Assembly: GCA_963816725.1 (NCBI GenBank)
Contig: CAWFMC010000016.1
Coordinates: forward strand, 62,001 to 126,000
Reading direction: 5' to 3'
Length of the DNA: 64,000 nucleotides
Origin: CAVSUB01 sp963816725
GTDB taxonomy: Bacteria > Acidobacteriota > Vicinamibacteria > Vicinamibacterales > 2-12-FULL-66-21
The translations under genes and the position numbers were made by a program. Below, in pieces: positions 37,319-47,090 of this stretch; position 1 is the first letter of the stretch, and the number at the start of each line of letters is the position of its first letter. The notes beneath the pieces were generated by a model. The model was given only the letters and a program-made list of their open reading frames with translations. It had not been told where the DNA came from and made no database searches.

Positions 37319-37792
37319 TTATCCGCGGCCGTCGGTGGCGCGGACGCGTTTGGGAACTTCACGTTGCTTGACGAGCGACAGCGGGTCGTGCACGTCCTGC
37401 GAGAACACCACGCCGTCCTGGGTGATGGTCTTGACCGATCCGTCGGCGAGGCGATCGCCGCTGCGGATGATGTAGGTCTTGTGGTCCGGCGACTGGATCA
37501 TCGCCAGGTAGCCGGAGGTGCCGCGGATGACGCCCTTCACGGTGATCTCGTTCACCAGCAGTCCGGGCACGCCGCCGACGCCCTTGACGTCCTTCGGATC
37601 CGCGCCGCGCCCGACCAGGCTGACGAACGGATCACGCCGGCCCTCGGGGTTGTAGGTGTAGCCGGCCGGAGGCGGCGCCTGTTCGGCGGCCGCGGCCGGC
37701 TTGGCGGCGGCCGGCGCGGACGCCGGGGTCTGGGCAGCGGAGATGCCCGAAGCCGCGAAGACGATGAGCGTGGCGAGCAGCATCTTGAACAT
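37319..37792 (-). CDS. pilP: Type IV pilus inner-membrane lipoprotein-like PilP
   Basis: The 157-aa protein has a signal peptide (no lipobox Cys is visible), a Pro/Ala linker, and the PilP domain with RRDPFVSLV near residue 52, ITVKGVIRG, and DGVVFSQDVHDPLSLV. PilP joins PilNO to the secretin PilQ in the periplasm. It lies 15 nt after pilO. The lack of a lipid-anchor Cys differs from the Neisseria lipoprotein form. Confidence 0.88.
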   Translation of the reverse strand: MFKMLLATLIVFAASGISAAQTPASAPAAAKPAAAAEQAPPPAGYTYNPEGRRDPFVSLVGRGADPKDVKGVGGVPGLLVNEITVKGVIRGTSGYLAMIQSPDHKTYIIRSGDRLADGSVKTITQDGVVFSQDVHDPLSLVKQREVPKRVRATDGRG

Positions 37793-37807
37793 GACGGCCT
37801 CGTTCTC

Positions 37808-38423
37808 CTACTTGCCCAGGGACGGCTGCTTGGGCACCGTCGACGGCTTCTTGCCGGCCAGGCGCGGGTCCTGCAGCACGAAGGTGGTGGCGATGCACTC
37901 GGCGACGATCGTCGCGTCCGGCTGCGGCTGCGGCTTCGCCTTGATCGAGATGTGGCTGATGTTGATGATTCGCGGGAACTTGCTGATCCGCTCGAAGAAC
38001 GCCCCGAGGCTGTGATACGTGCCTTCCGCCTGCAGCTTGAACGGCACCTCGACGTACATCGTCTGCTGGACCGACGGCTGCGGGGTGAAGCGCTGGATGG
38101 AGAGGTTCGACTGCGTCGCGAGGGCCTGCAGCCGGCGCAGGATGTCGGCGACGTCCTTTTCTTCCGGCAGAACCGCCTGGAGGCTCTCGAGCCGGCCTTC
38201 CAGCTCCGCGACCTGCCCTTCGAACTCGGGCAGACGCCGCACGGTAGCCATGCCGCGGGCCGCATCGGTGCGCAAGCGAGGTCAGGCGCGTGCGCCGCAC
38301 CGCGAGCTCGGCCTGCGCGTCGAGCACGAAGAAGTACCAGAAGCCGGCCGTGGCGCAGAGGCACACGGCGACGAACGCGCCGATCTGCGCCTGCCACGAC
38401 AGTTTGCTGAGCGAGAGCTGCAT
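37808..38423 (-). pseudogene. pilO: Type IV pilus assembly protein PilO, frameshifted
   Basis: The N-terminal membrane helix (QIGAFVAVCLCATAGFWYFF) is in one frame and the periplasmic part (TDAARGMATVRRLPEFEGQ) in another. Dropping one A at 38274-38275 joins them as RLTSLRTDAARG, giving about 204 aa. The body has a coiled coil and ferredoxin-like fold (YHSLGAFFERISKFPRIINI), typical of PilO. It pairs with PilN. Confidence 0.88.
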
Positions 38424-38442
38424 GTGCGTCCTGCCCGTTCCG

Positions 38443-39052
38443 TTACTTCGCCGCGCGCGGCTTGACCGGCGCTGCCGGCACCGGCATGTCCGGATCCACG
38501 TAGTTGGCCTTCACCACGAACTTGACGACGTCGCCGGTCTTGGCGTCGGTGGTCAGCTGGCTGTCGATGATCTCGACCGGCTTGCGGAACCACTTCGTGT
38601 CCTCGATGCTGGCGACGAAGTCCGACAGCGCGGTCATCGTGGTGGCGTAGCCGTCAAGGGTGAACTCGGTGTCCGCCTGCTTCATGTCGGCCAGCCACAG
38701 GCGATCAGGCACGCTGCGGCTGATCTGATCGAGGACGCGCACCGGCGCGGTCTGCCCCTTGCGGAGCTGCTCGATCAGCGTGACGCGCTGCTGGAGTTGC
38801 GCCTTGCGGGCCTCGAACTTCTGGACCTTGGAGAGCACCGCGCGGAGCTGCCGGGTATCGAGCTCGGCGCTGGCGATGTCGATGTCGAGCAGCTGCGACT
38901 GCTGGTGCAGCGACCAGAACCACCAGCCGAGCCCGAGGACGGTGACGAGGAGTACCGCCGACGCGCCGAGCGTGACGCGGCGGGCCTCCGTCATGAGCCG
39001 CCGGCGCCTTCGCGACCTTGCGCTCGGTGGTGAGAAGATTGATGCGAATCAT
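38443..39052 (-). pseudogene. pilN: Type IV pilus assembly protein PilN, frameshifted
   Basis: MIRINLLTTERKVAKAPA is the canonical PilN start, whose peptide binds PilM. The membrane helix (VTLGASAVLLVTVLGLGWWF) and periplasmic domain are in a second frame. One extra base between about 38996 and 39005 explains it; the repaired protein is about 202 aa. It overlaps the pilM stop by 4 nt. Confidence 0.88.
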
Positions 39053-40107
39053 CGGTCACCTGCCCGGCGCAGCGCGAGACCGACCGCGACCGCCGCGGTC
39101 GGCGCCACGTCCGCGGCGTTCACCTGGAACTTCGCCGCGTCGAATGCAATCGTCTTGAACGGATCGAACGCGTCGACCGGCGCCTCGAAGCGCTCGGCCA
39201 GCATCTCGGCAAAGCCCTCGGACCGCGACGCCCCGCCGCTGATCACGATCCGATCGATCCGGTCGGACGCCGCCGTCGCCTTGAAGAAGTCGAAGGTCTT
39301 CTGAATCTCGAGTATCACGTGCTCGGTCACCGCGCGGAGCACCGGACGGGCGTCCTCGTAGGTCGCTTCCGGCAGGTCGTGGCCGCGCTTCAATTGATCC
39401 GCCTGCTCGACGGTCAGGTTCAGCTCGCGCTGGAGCGCTTCGGTGTAGGCGTTGCCGCCAATCGAGATGTCCCGGGTGAAGACCGACTGCTCGCCGCTGA
39501 GGATGTTGATGTTGGTCGCGCTGGCCCCGGCGTTGAGCAGCACCACGACGGCCGAGGGGTCGGCGCCGTAGTTGGCCTCGTAGGCGTTCTGGAGCGCGAA
39601 GGCGTCGACGTCGACGACCACCGCTGTCCGCCCGGCCTGGCCGATGACGCCGGTGTAGTCGGCGATCTTCTCGTTCTTCGCCGCCACGAGCAGGACGTCC
39701 ATGATCGTCTTGCCGGCGCTCTCGGGCGTATCGAGGATCTGATAGTCCAGGTTGACGTCCTGGATGTCGAACGGCACGTACTGCTCGGCTTCCCAGTGGA
39801 TCGACTCGGCCAGCTCGGCCTCGGTCATGACCGGCAGCGAGATCTTCTTGACGATCACGGCGTTCCCGGAGAGGGACGCGGCGACCTCCTTGGTCTTGAT
39901 CTGGCGCCCCTCGAACAGCCGCCGGACGGCGGCCGCGACGGCGGCGCTGTCGACGATGGTGCCGTCGACGATGCAGTCGGGCGGAATGGGCTCGGCGCCG
40001 TAGGCCACGACCTTGTAGCCCTTGCCGACCGGCTTCAGCTCGATGGCCTTGACGGCGCTCGATCCCAGATCGAGCCCGACGAGCGACTTGGCTCTTCGTC
40101 GAAACAC
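39049..40107 (-). CDS. pilM: Type IV pilus assembly ATPase-like protein PilM
   Basis: The 352-aa actin-like protein (SLVGLDLGSSAVKAIELKPV near the N-terminus, VVDVDAFALQNAYE, RIVISGGASRSEGFAEML) binds the PilN N-terminus on the cytoplasmic side. Two tandem GTG codons (40110, 40107) follow AGGA; 40107 gives the better spacing of 7 nt. An upstream start would add about 30 residues without family similarity. It is the first gene of pilMNOPQ. Its promoter lies in the 371-nt gap to rplM. Confidence 0.92.
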   Translation of the reverse strand: MFRRRAKSLVGLDLGSSAVKAIELKPVGKGYKVVAYGAEPIPPDCIVDGTIVDSAAVAAAVRRLFEGRQIKTKEVAASLSGNAVIVKKISLPVMTEAELAESIHWEAEQYVPFDIQDVNLDYQILDTPESAGKTIMDVLLVAAKNEKIADYTGVIGQAGRTAVVVDVDAFALQNAYEANYGADPSAVVVLLNAGASATNINILSGEQSVFTRDISIGGNAYTEALQRELNLTVEQADQLKRGHDLPEATYEDARPVLRAVTEHVILEIQKTFDFFKATAASDRIDRIVISGGASRSEGFAEMLAERFEAPVDAFDPFKTIAFDAAKFQVNAADVAPTAAVAVGLALRRAGDR

Positions 40108-40357
40108 CACGGTGTCCTGTCTGGAAAGAGGTTCGCGGAAGTCAGCTATCAGCGCCGGTTTGCGCAAGGGGGGTGCCAGCCCGGCTGCGGCACCCAAAAC
40201 CGCCAGAATGGGCGCGAAACCGGCATCCCCGGAGCCGGCCGGGGCGCCCGGCCGTCGACGAAACTGATCGGAACTGACGCATCTGTAAGTCGCAGGGGCT
40301 GCGTACGGCGACGGTCTGACGGCGGACCCGGCGCGCGCCCGGAAACCCTGTGGAAGC

Positions 40358-40386
40358 TTGACAATGCGCGGAATGACACGTATCCT
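40358..40386 (+). promoter_or_regulatory. Sigma-70 promoter of rplM-rpsI
   Basis: TTGACA (40358-40363), a 17-nt spacer and TATCCT (40381-40386) form a strong promoter 92 nt before the rplM start. The remaining part of the 40111-40478 gap, toward pilM, shows no gene. Confidence 0.75.
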
Positions 40387-40419
40387 CTTGGTTTGCCGTC
40401 CTTTGAAAGAGGCTAGCTG

Positions 40420-40450
40420 CCTGTGCTCGACTCCGGCACAGGGGCCGGAG
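40420..40450 (+). promoter_or_regulatory. rplM leader with two competing hairpins
   Basis: Hairpin A: CCTGTGC (40420-40426) with GCACAGG (40436-40442). Hairpin B: CTCCGG (40431-40436) with CCGGAG (40445-40450). They share bases and cannot form together. The leader lies between the promoter and the AAAGGG ribosome site of rplM, where L13 operons often carry autoregulatory structures. Confidence 0.5.
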
Positions 40451-40478
40451 CGCAGCGGAGGTTGAAAGGGTTCTTCTG

Positions 40479-40940
40479 ATGGGTTCGTTTGTCCCCACTG
40501 CCGGGACTGTGGAGCGGCAGTGGCACGTGATTGACGCCGAGGGCCAGGTGCTCGGCCGGATAGCGACCGAAGCGGCGCGCCTGCTCCAGGGCAAGCACAA
40601 GCCGGTCTACACCCCCCACATCGACACCGGCGACCACGTCGTCATCGTCAATGCCGCGAAAGTCAAGCTGACTGGCCGCAAGGACGAGCAGAAGGTCTAC
40701 CGGTATCACAGCGGCTACGAGGGCGGGTTGCGCCAGGAGCGCGCCAAGGACGTCCGGCAGAAGAACCCCGCCCGGATCGTCGAAGAGGCCGTCCGCGGGA
40801 TGCTGCCGAAGACCAAGATGGGCGACGCGATGTGGCGCAAGCTGAAGGTGTACGTCGACGCCACGCATCCGCACCAGGCGCAGAAGCCGGCGCAGATCGC
40901 CACTCTCACCAAGAACAAGAGCAAGCGCGAGGTCGCATAA
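40479..40940 (+). CDS. rplM: 50S ribosomal protein L13
   Basis: The 153-aa protein shows the L13 motifs WHVIDAEGQVLGRIATEAAR and HIDTGDHVVIVNAAKVKLTG, and a PRIVEEAVRGMLPKTKMG-like segment. It binds 23S rRNA early in assembly. Immediately followed by rpsI, as in most bacteria. The start has AGGG 8 nt upstream. Confidence 0.97.
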   Translation: MGSFVPTAGTVERQWHVIDAEGQVLGRIATEAARLLQGKHKPVYTPHIDTGDHVVIVNAAKVKLTGRKDEQKVYRYHSGYEGGLRQERAKDVRQKNPARIVEEAVRGMLPKTKMGDAMWRKLKVYVDATHPHQAQKPAQIATLTKNKSKREVA

Positions 40941-40941
40941 C

Positions 40942-41337
40942 GTGGCAGCAGGCATCGAGTACTACGGCACCGGACGCCGAAAGACATCCACCGCTCGCGT
41001 GTTCCTTCGCCCCGGCACGGGCGGCATCGTCGTGAACCGCAAGCCGATCGAGCAGGCCTTCCCCACCGAAGCGCTCCGCACCGTCATCAAGCAGCCGCTG
41101 GCCGTCACCGAGACCGGCGACAAGTTCGACGTGCTCGCGACCATCGCCGGCGGCGGCATCGCCGGCCAGGCGGGGGCGCTGCGCCTCGGGATCGCCCGGG
41201 CGCTGGTCGAGTACAACGTGGAGCTGCGGCAGCGATTGAAGAAGGCGGGCTTCCTGACGCGCGACGCGCGCATCAAGGAGCGCAAGAAGTACGGGCAGAA
41301 GGGGGCGCGCAAACGCTTCCAGTTCAGTAAACGGTAA
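40942..41337 (+). CDS. rpsI: 30S ribosomal protein S9
   Basis: The 131-aa protein has YYGTGRRKTSTARVFLRPG near its N-terminus and the conserved basic tail ending KRFQFSKR, which reaches the P-site tRNA. It starts with GTG one base after the rplM stop, so translation is coupled. Confidence 0.97.
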   Translation: MAAGIEYYGTGRRKTSTARVFLRPGTGGIVVNRKPIEQAFPTEALRTVIKQPLAVTETGDKFDVLATIAGGGIAGQAGALRLGIARALVEYNVELRQRLKKAGFLTRDARIKERKKYGQKGARKRFQFSKR

Positions 41338-41362
41338 GGGCGGACAGTTTTATGGAGGCAGC

Positions 41363-42157
41363 TTGGCCGGCATCGCGTTAAAGGATCTCCTCGAAGCGGG
41401 CGTCCACTTCGGGCACCAGACGAAGCGCTGGAACCCGAAGATGAAGGCCTATATCTTCGGCGAGCGGAACGGGATCTACATCATCGACCTCTCGAAGACC
41501 GCGAAGCTGTTCCGCGACGCGGAGCAGTTCACGACCAATCTCGCGGCGGACGGGCGGACGGTCCTGTTCGTGGGCACGAAGCGGCAGGCGCAGGACGCGG
41601 TCGCCGAAGAGGCGCAGCGCTGCGGCATGTTCTTCGTCAACCAGCGCTGGCTCGGCGGCCTGCTGACCAACTTCGCGACGATCCAGCGCAGCCTCGGCCG
41701 GCTGCGCGACCTCGAAGCGATGGAGACCGACGGCCGCTACGAGACGCTCTCGAAGAAGGAGATCTCGCAGCTCGAGAAGGAGAAGCGCAAGCTTCAGAAG
41801 AATCTCGAGGGCATCCGCAACATGTCGCGGCTGCCGGACGCGCTGTTCGTGGTCGATACCCGCAAGGAGAAGATCGCGGTCGACGAAGCCCGCAAGCTGA
41901 AGATCCCGGTCATCGGCGTGGTCGACACCAACTGCGATCCCGACGAAGTCGACTACGTGATCCCCGGCAACGACGACGCGCTGCGCTCGATCCGGCTGTT
42001 CGCCTCGAAGGTGGCCGACGCGGTCCTCTCGGGCCGCGGCATCCGTGAGTCCTCGCAGGCCGACGACGGCGAGGGTGACGGCGACGGCAGCACCCGCCGC
42101 GCCCGTCTGGCCCGCCAGGCCCGTCCCGAGCAGGCGACATCTCCCGCCTCCGTCTAA
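41363..42157 (+). CDS. rpsB: 30S ribosomal protein S2
   Basis: The 264-aa protein matches S2: LKDLLEAGVHFGHQTKRWNP, RWLGGLLTNF and VVDTNCDPDEVDYVIPGNDD. The start is TTG at 41363 behind GGAGG, since the nearby ATG is out of frame. The C-terminal tail (from about 230) is charged and variable. A terminator follows. Confidence 0.96.
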   Translation: MAGIALKDLLEAGVHFGHQTKRWNPKMKAYIFGERNGIYIIDLSKTAKLFRDAEQFTTNLAADGRTVLFVGTKRQAQDAVAEEAQRCGMFFVNQRWLGGLLTNFATIQRSLGRLRDLEAMETDGRYETLSKKEISQLEKEKRKLQKNLEGIRNMSRLPDALFVVDTRKEKIAVDEARKLKIPVIGVVDTNCDPDEVDYVIPGNDDALRSIRLFASKVADAVLSGRGIRESSQADDGEGDGDGSTRRARLARQARPEQATSPASV

Positions 42158-42180
42158 CGACGGACGGCAGTTGCGACCGC

Positions 42181-42211
42181 GCCGGCCGGAATACTGGCCG
42201 GCGGTTTTTTT
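42181..42211 (+). terminator. Intrinsic terminator after rpsB
   Basis: GCCGGCC at 42181-42187 pairs with GGCCGGC at 42196-42202, followed by GG and seven T residues. A classical rho-independent terminator, although tsf follows, implying partial read-through or a tsf promoter. Confidence 0.85.
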
Positions 42212-42296
42212 GTACGGCGCCGCGACGCTCCGCGTTCGCGCCGCGCCCGGCCCCACTCGAGTGAACGGCGGATTGACGACAGTTCGAGGAGTAGAC

Positions 42297-42896
42297 ATGG
42301 AGATCACGGCGGCGATGGTGAAGAAGCTCCGCGACGCGACCGGCGTCGGGATGATGGAATGCAAAGCGGCTCTGGCCGAGGCCGGCGGCAACATCGACGA
42401 GGCCACCACCATCCTGCGCAAGCGCGGGCTGGCGTCGGCAACGAAGAAGGCCGGACGCTCGACCAACGAAGGGATGATCGGCCACTACATCCACATGGGC
42501 GGCAAGATCGGCGTCCTCGTGGAGGTGAACTGCGAGTCCGACTTCGTCGCGCGGACCGAGGACTTCCAGGCCATGGCGCGCGAGATCGCGATGCACATCG
42601 CCGCCGCCAACCCGCAGTACGTGAAGCGCGAGGACGTCCCTGCCGAGATCATCGAGCGCGAGCGCGCGATCTACCGCTCGCAGATGGAAGGCCAGAACAA
42701 GCCGGCGGCGGTGATCGACAAGATCATCGAGGGCAAGCTCGGTGGCTTCTACGAGCAGGTGTGCCTGTTCGATCAGCCCTCGGTGCGCGACCCGAAGCTG
42801 ACCATCGGTCAGCTCGTGCAGCAGGCCATCGCCAAGATGGGCGAGAACATTGCCGTCGCACGCTTCGCCCGCTTCAAGCTGGGCGAGAGCGCGTAG
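42297..42896 (+). CDS. tsf: Elongation factor Ts
   Basis: The 199-aa protein has the family start AAMVKKLRDATGVGMMECKA with ALAEAGGNIDEA, and the core motif VEVNCESDFVARTEDFQ. It is the short form without the second subdomain repeat, as in Thermus, rather than the 283-aa E. coli form. GAGGAG stands 5 nt before the start. It recycles EF-Tu-GDP. Confidence 0.96.
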   Translation: MEITAAMVKKLRDATGVGMMECKAALAEAGGNIDEATTILRKRGLASATKKAGRSTNEGMIGHYIHMGGKIGVLVEVNCESDFVARTEDFQAMAREIAMHIAAANPQYVKREDVPAEIIERERAIYRSQMEGQNKPAAVIDKIIEGKLGGFYEQVCLFDQPSVRDPKLTIGQLVQQAIAKMGENIAVARFARFKLGESA

Positions 42897-42917
42897 CACC
42901 GGCGCCTCTTCAATCTC

Positions 42918-42951
42918 AGGGCAGACGGCCGGCGCCGTCTGCCCTTTTTTT
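42918..42951 (+). terminator. Intrinsic terminator after tsf
   Basis: An 11-bp stem (GGGCAGACGGC at 42919-42929, GCCGTCTGCCC at 42934-42944) is followed by seven T residues. A strong terminator. Confidence 0.92.
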
Positions 42952-43062
42952 ATGTCCGCTGTGCCGTGTCGCGCATTCGCCAGCGCGCAGACCCACACTG
43001 GTGGGACGGGTACACGCGCTGAACGACTGCGCCGCGCACGTTGGCGCGCTGCACGTCTCCGA

Positions 43063-43068
43063 TATAAT
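43063..43068 (+). promoter_or_regulatory. -10 box of pyrH (leaderless candidate)
   Basis: TATAAT ends exactly 9 nt before the pyrH ATG, the same spacing as at ndk. No Shine-Dalgarno sequence is seen between them. Confidence 0.65.
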
Positions 43069-43077
43069 CAGCCGGAT

Positions 43078-43794
43078 ATGTCCGAGCCCGCGTTCCGTCG
43101 CATTCTGCTCAAACTCTCGGGTGAGGCCCTGATGGGCGAACAGCCGTTCGGGATCGACCCGGCGGTCGCCACGCAGATTGCGAAAGAGATCCGCGAGATC
43201 CAGGAGCTCGGGGTCCAGACCGCCGTCGTCATCGGCGGCGGCAACCTCTTTCGCGGGCTGGCGGCCAGCGCCAAAGGCATGGACCGCGCGACCGCGGACT
43301 ACATGGGCATGCTGGCCACGGTGATCAACGCGCTCGCGCTGCAGGATGCGCTCGAGCACGTCGGCGTCGTGACCCGCGTCGCGACGGCGATCGAGATGCG
43401 CGCGGTCGCCGAGCCGTTCATCCGCCGCCGTGCGGTGCGGCATCTCGAGAAGGGCCGGGTCGTGGTCTTCGCCGCGGGCACCGGCAACCCGTACTTCACC
43501 ACCGATACCGCGGCGGCCCTGCGGGCGATGGAGATGAAGGCGGACGTGATCCTCAAGGGCACCAAGGTCGACGGCATCTACACCGCCGACCCGATGCTCG
43601 ACCCCGAGGCTACGAAGTTCCAGGAGATTTCCTACCTGCAGGTCCTGGGCGAGCGGCTGAAGGTGATGGACGCGACCGCGATTTCCCTCTGCATGGACAA
43701 CAAGCTGCCGATCGTCGTGTTCAACCTGCGCACGGCCGGCAACCTGCGCCGGGTCATCATGGGCGACCCGGTCGGCACAACCGTCAGAGCCTGA
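43078..43794 (+). CDS. pyrH: UMP kinase
   Basis: The 238-aa amino-acid-kinase-fold protein (RILLKLSGEALMGEQPFGID; VVIGGGNLFRGLAAS; KGTKVDGIYTADPML) phosphorylates UMP as a hexamer. The frame is open upstream, but ATG 43078 fits homologues and is preceded by TATAAT at 9 nt. It leads to UTP and so to the CTP made by PyrG. It sits between tsf and frr, the usual order. Confidence 0.95.
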   Translation: MSEPAFRRILLKLSGEALMGEQPFGIDPAVATQIAKEIREIQELGVQTAVVIGGGNLFRGLAASAKGMDRATADYMGMLATVINALALQDALEHVGVVTRVATAIEMRAVAEPFIRRRAVRHLEKGRVVVFAAGTGNPYFTTDTAAALRAMEMKADVILKGTKVDGIYTADPMLDPEATKFQEISYLQVLGERLKVMDATAISLCMDNKLPIVVFNLRTAGNLRRVIMGDPVGTTVRA

Positions 43795-43846
43795 TCCGCC
43801 GCGCTGCGGCGGCAGCACGGTTCCCACACATCGCTGGAGCAGAGAC

Positions 43847-44417
43847 ATGGACGTTTCCGACATCAAGAGCCTGTTCGCGGAAGTCAAGAAGCGCATGGAC
43901 GCGCAGCTGGATCACGTCCGGCGCGAGCTGGCCGGCGTCCGGACCGGGCGGGCGTCGGTCGCGCATCCTCGACGCGGTGCACGTCGAGGCCTACGGCTCG
44001 CACATGCCTCTCAACCAGGTCGCGTCGCTGTCGATCCCGGAGCCGACGCTGATCGTCGCGCAGCCGTTCGATCCCTCGCTGATGGGGGCGATCGAGAAGG
44101 CCATCCGCACCTCCAACCTCGGGCTGAACCCGACCAACGACGGCAAGGTGGTGCGCATTCCGGTCCCGGCGCTGACGGAGGAACGGCGCAAGGAACTGTC
44201 GAAGATCGTCCACAAGTATGCCGAGGAAGGGCGCAACGGCGTCCGTCAGGTCCGGCGCGACGCCAACGACCGGCTGAAGAAGCTGCTCAAGGATCACCTC
44301 ATCTCAGAAGACGATGAGCGGCGCAGCCTGGACGACGTGCAGAAGATCACCGACCAGCAGATCGGCCTGATCGACGAGATGCAGAAGAAGAAAGACGGCG
44401 AGCTGCTCAATAAGTAA
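43847..44417 (+). pseudogene. frr: Ribosome recycling factor, frameshifted
   Basis: Start ATG 43847 gives SDIKSLFAEVKKRMDAQLDH, then GVRTGRASVA; the rest (ILDAVHVEAYG onward) is in another frame. Dropping one base at 43961-43964 restores about 189 aa, the normal length. RRF is essential, so this is almost surely a sequence error rather than a real lesion. The repaired protein carries SLSIPEPTLIVAQPFDPSLM and a C-terminal helix ending DGELLNK. Confidence 0.93.
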
Positions 44418-44419
44418 CG

Positions 44420-44552
44420 AGCAGCTTCCGGCTTCCAGCTCCCAGCTTCCAGCGGCTTTGGTCGCCGCTGATGGCTGACTTGAGAAGCCCGCACGACGTT
44501 CGAACCCTATTTTGTGTTCTGGCTGGCAGCTGGCAGCTGGTGGCTGGAAGCC
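44420..44552. repeat. Facing heptad arms between frr and thrC
   Basis: Left arm 44422-44456 (AGCTTCCGGCTTCCAGCTCC and onward), right arm 44518-44552 (TGGCTGGCAGCTGGCAGCTG and onward). Third paired block of this kind. An ATG starts 8 nt after the right arm. Confidence 0.78.
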
Positions 44553-44560
44553 ATACCTGA

Positions 44561-45732
<1,172 letters not shown>

Positions 45733-45756
45733 GCGCCGGAGGGCAATTCCTCGTTC

Positions 45757-45868
45757 CGCCCGACCTGAAGGTCGGGCCTACGAATGAACGCCAAACTGGC
45801 CGCGCGTAGGCCCGACTTTCACGTCGGGCGCAACCTCGTAGGCCCGACCTTCACGTCGGGCGCAACCT
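45757..45868. repeat. Palindromic REP-like elements, three copies
   Basis: Two direct copies of GTAGGCCCGACCTTCACGTC plus a GGGCGCAACCT tail (45806-45836 and 45838-45868) and one inverted copy (45757-45782, core CCCGACCTGAAGGTCGGG). Located between the convergent thrC and pfkA stops, where REP elements and terminators often lie. Confidence 0.8.
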
Positions 45869-45869
45869 G

Positions 45870-46973
45870 TCAGTCCCCGAGCGAAATGCCGATCGCCCGG
45901 GCGGTCCGCACGACGTCGAAATCGGGCGGGACGTTGCGGATGCGGCCGACGACCTTGTCGAGCGGGACCGCGACGATGTCCGGTGGATGGAACGCCACCA
46001 TGTGCCCGAACGTGCCGGCCAGGACGAGCTCCACGGCTCGCGCGCCGAAGCGGGTCGCGAGGATCCGATCGAAGCTGGTGGGCGCGCCGCCGCGCTGCAG
46101 ATGGCCGAGGACGACGTGGCGTGTCTCCTTGCCGGTGAGCGGCTCGAGGGCGCCGGCGAGGCGCGCCGCCACACCGCCGAGACGTTCGACGAACACTCCT
46201 GAGCCTTCCTTGATCACCGACACCTGCCCGCCGACCGGCTTGGCGCCTTCGGCGACGACGACGATGCTGAAGCGCGCGCCGTGGCTCTCGCGCTCTCGGA
46301 TGCGCTCGGCGACCTTGTCGATGTCGAACGGGATCTCGGGGATGAGGATGACGTCCGCCCCGCCGGCGAGCCCGGCATAGAGGGCGATCCAGCCGGCATA
46401 GCGCCCCATCACCTCGACCACCATCACACGGTGATGCGACTCGGCCGTGGTGTGCAGGCGATCGATCGCGTCGGTGGCGAAGCTGACGGCGGTGTCGAAG
46501 CCGAAGGTGTTGGTGGTTTCGACGATGTCGTTGTCGATGGTCTTGGGGACGCCGACGATCGGCAGCCCCTGCTTGTAGAAGTCGTTGGCGATTGCCAGCG
46601 TGCCGTCGCCGCCGATCACGATCAGCGCGTCGAGGGTGAGATGGTGGTACATCTCGACGCAGCGGGCGGCGTAGTCGCGCATCCCGGCGGTGGTCTGGAT
46701 CTGCGCGGCGAACGGATTGCCGCGATTAGCGGTACCGAGAATGGTGCCGCCGATGCGCAGGATGCCGGTGACGTCACGCGGCGTCAGGCGGCGCCATCGG
46801 TCCGCCTCGATCAGCCCGTCGAAGCTGTCTTCGAGGCCGATGACGTCGCAGTGCTGGTTGGCGGCGGACTTGACCGCGGCGCGGATGACCGCGTTCAGTC
46901 CGGGCGCATCGCCGCCGCCGGTCAGGATCCCAATGCGCTTGCGCGGCGCACCGGGCGCCTGGCTGGCTGACAT
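45870..46973 (-). CDS. pfkA: 6-phosphofructokinase
   Basis: The 367-aa protein has GILTGGGDAPGLNAVIRAAV, IVIGGDGTLAIANDF, GVPKTIDNDIVETTNTFGFD and VEVMGRYAGWIALYAGLAGG. At the two positions that set phosphoryl donor (E. coli Gly104 and Gly124) it has Gly and Lys. PPi enzymes have Asp/Lys and classical ATP enzymes Gly/Gly, so donor choice is uncertain but ATP use is likely from Gly104. ATG 46973 follows TATACT by only 6 nt, so the mRNA is probably leaderless. A longer in-frame start is rejected for that reason. Confidence 0.92.
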   Translation of the reverse strand: MSASQAPGAPRKRIGILTGGGDAPGLNAVIRAAVKSAANQHCDVIGLEDSFDGLIEADRWRRLTPRDVTGILRIGGTILGTANRGNPFAAQIQTTAGMRDYAARCVEMYHHLTLDALIVIGGDGTLAIANDFYKQGLPIVGVPKTIDNDIVETTNTFGFDTAVSFATDAIDRLHTTAESHHRVMVVEVMGRYAGWIALYAGLAGGADVILIPEIPFDIDKVAERIRERESHGARFSIVVVAEGAKPVGGQVSVIKEGSGVFVERLGGVAARLAGALEPLTGKETRHVVLGHLQRGGAPTSFDRILATRFGARAVELVLAGTFGHMVAFHPPDIVAVPLDKVVGRIRNVPPDFDVVRTARAIGISLGD

Positions 46974-46979
46974 CACGCG

Positions 46980-46985
46980 AGTATA
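46980..46985 (-). promoter_or_regulatory. -10 box of pfkA (leaderless candidate)
   Basis: The minus strand reads TATACT, six bases, then the pfkA ATG, so transcription should start at or next to the start codon. Confidence 0.6.
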
Positions 46986-47090
46986 ACAGGCGCACACTGA
47001 GGCACTTGCCCGAGGCGCACAGGGTTGACTACACTCGCGGCGCACGTTTGGGGTGTCCGGCGATGCCGGGCGGCCCTCCAAGGAGAGTGA

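Noticed and set aside
43847..44417. Programmed +1 frameshift in frr
   Set aside because: There is no slippery sequence or stop-codon stall as in prfB, and similar single-base changes occur in many unrelated genes nearby. Error is simpler.
45757..45868. CRISPR-like array
   Set aside because: Only three palindromic copies, one inverted, with unequal short gaps, and no cas genes.
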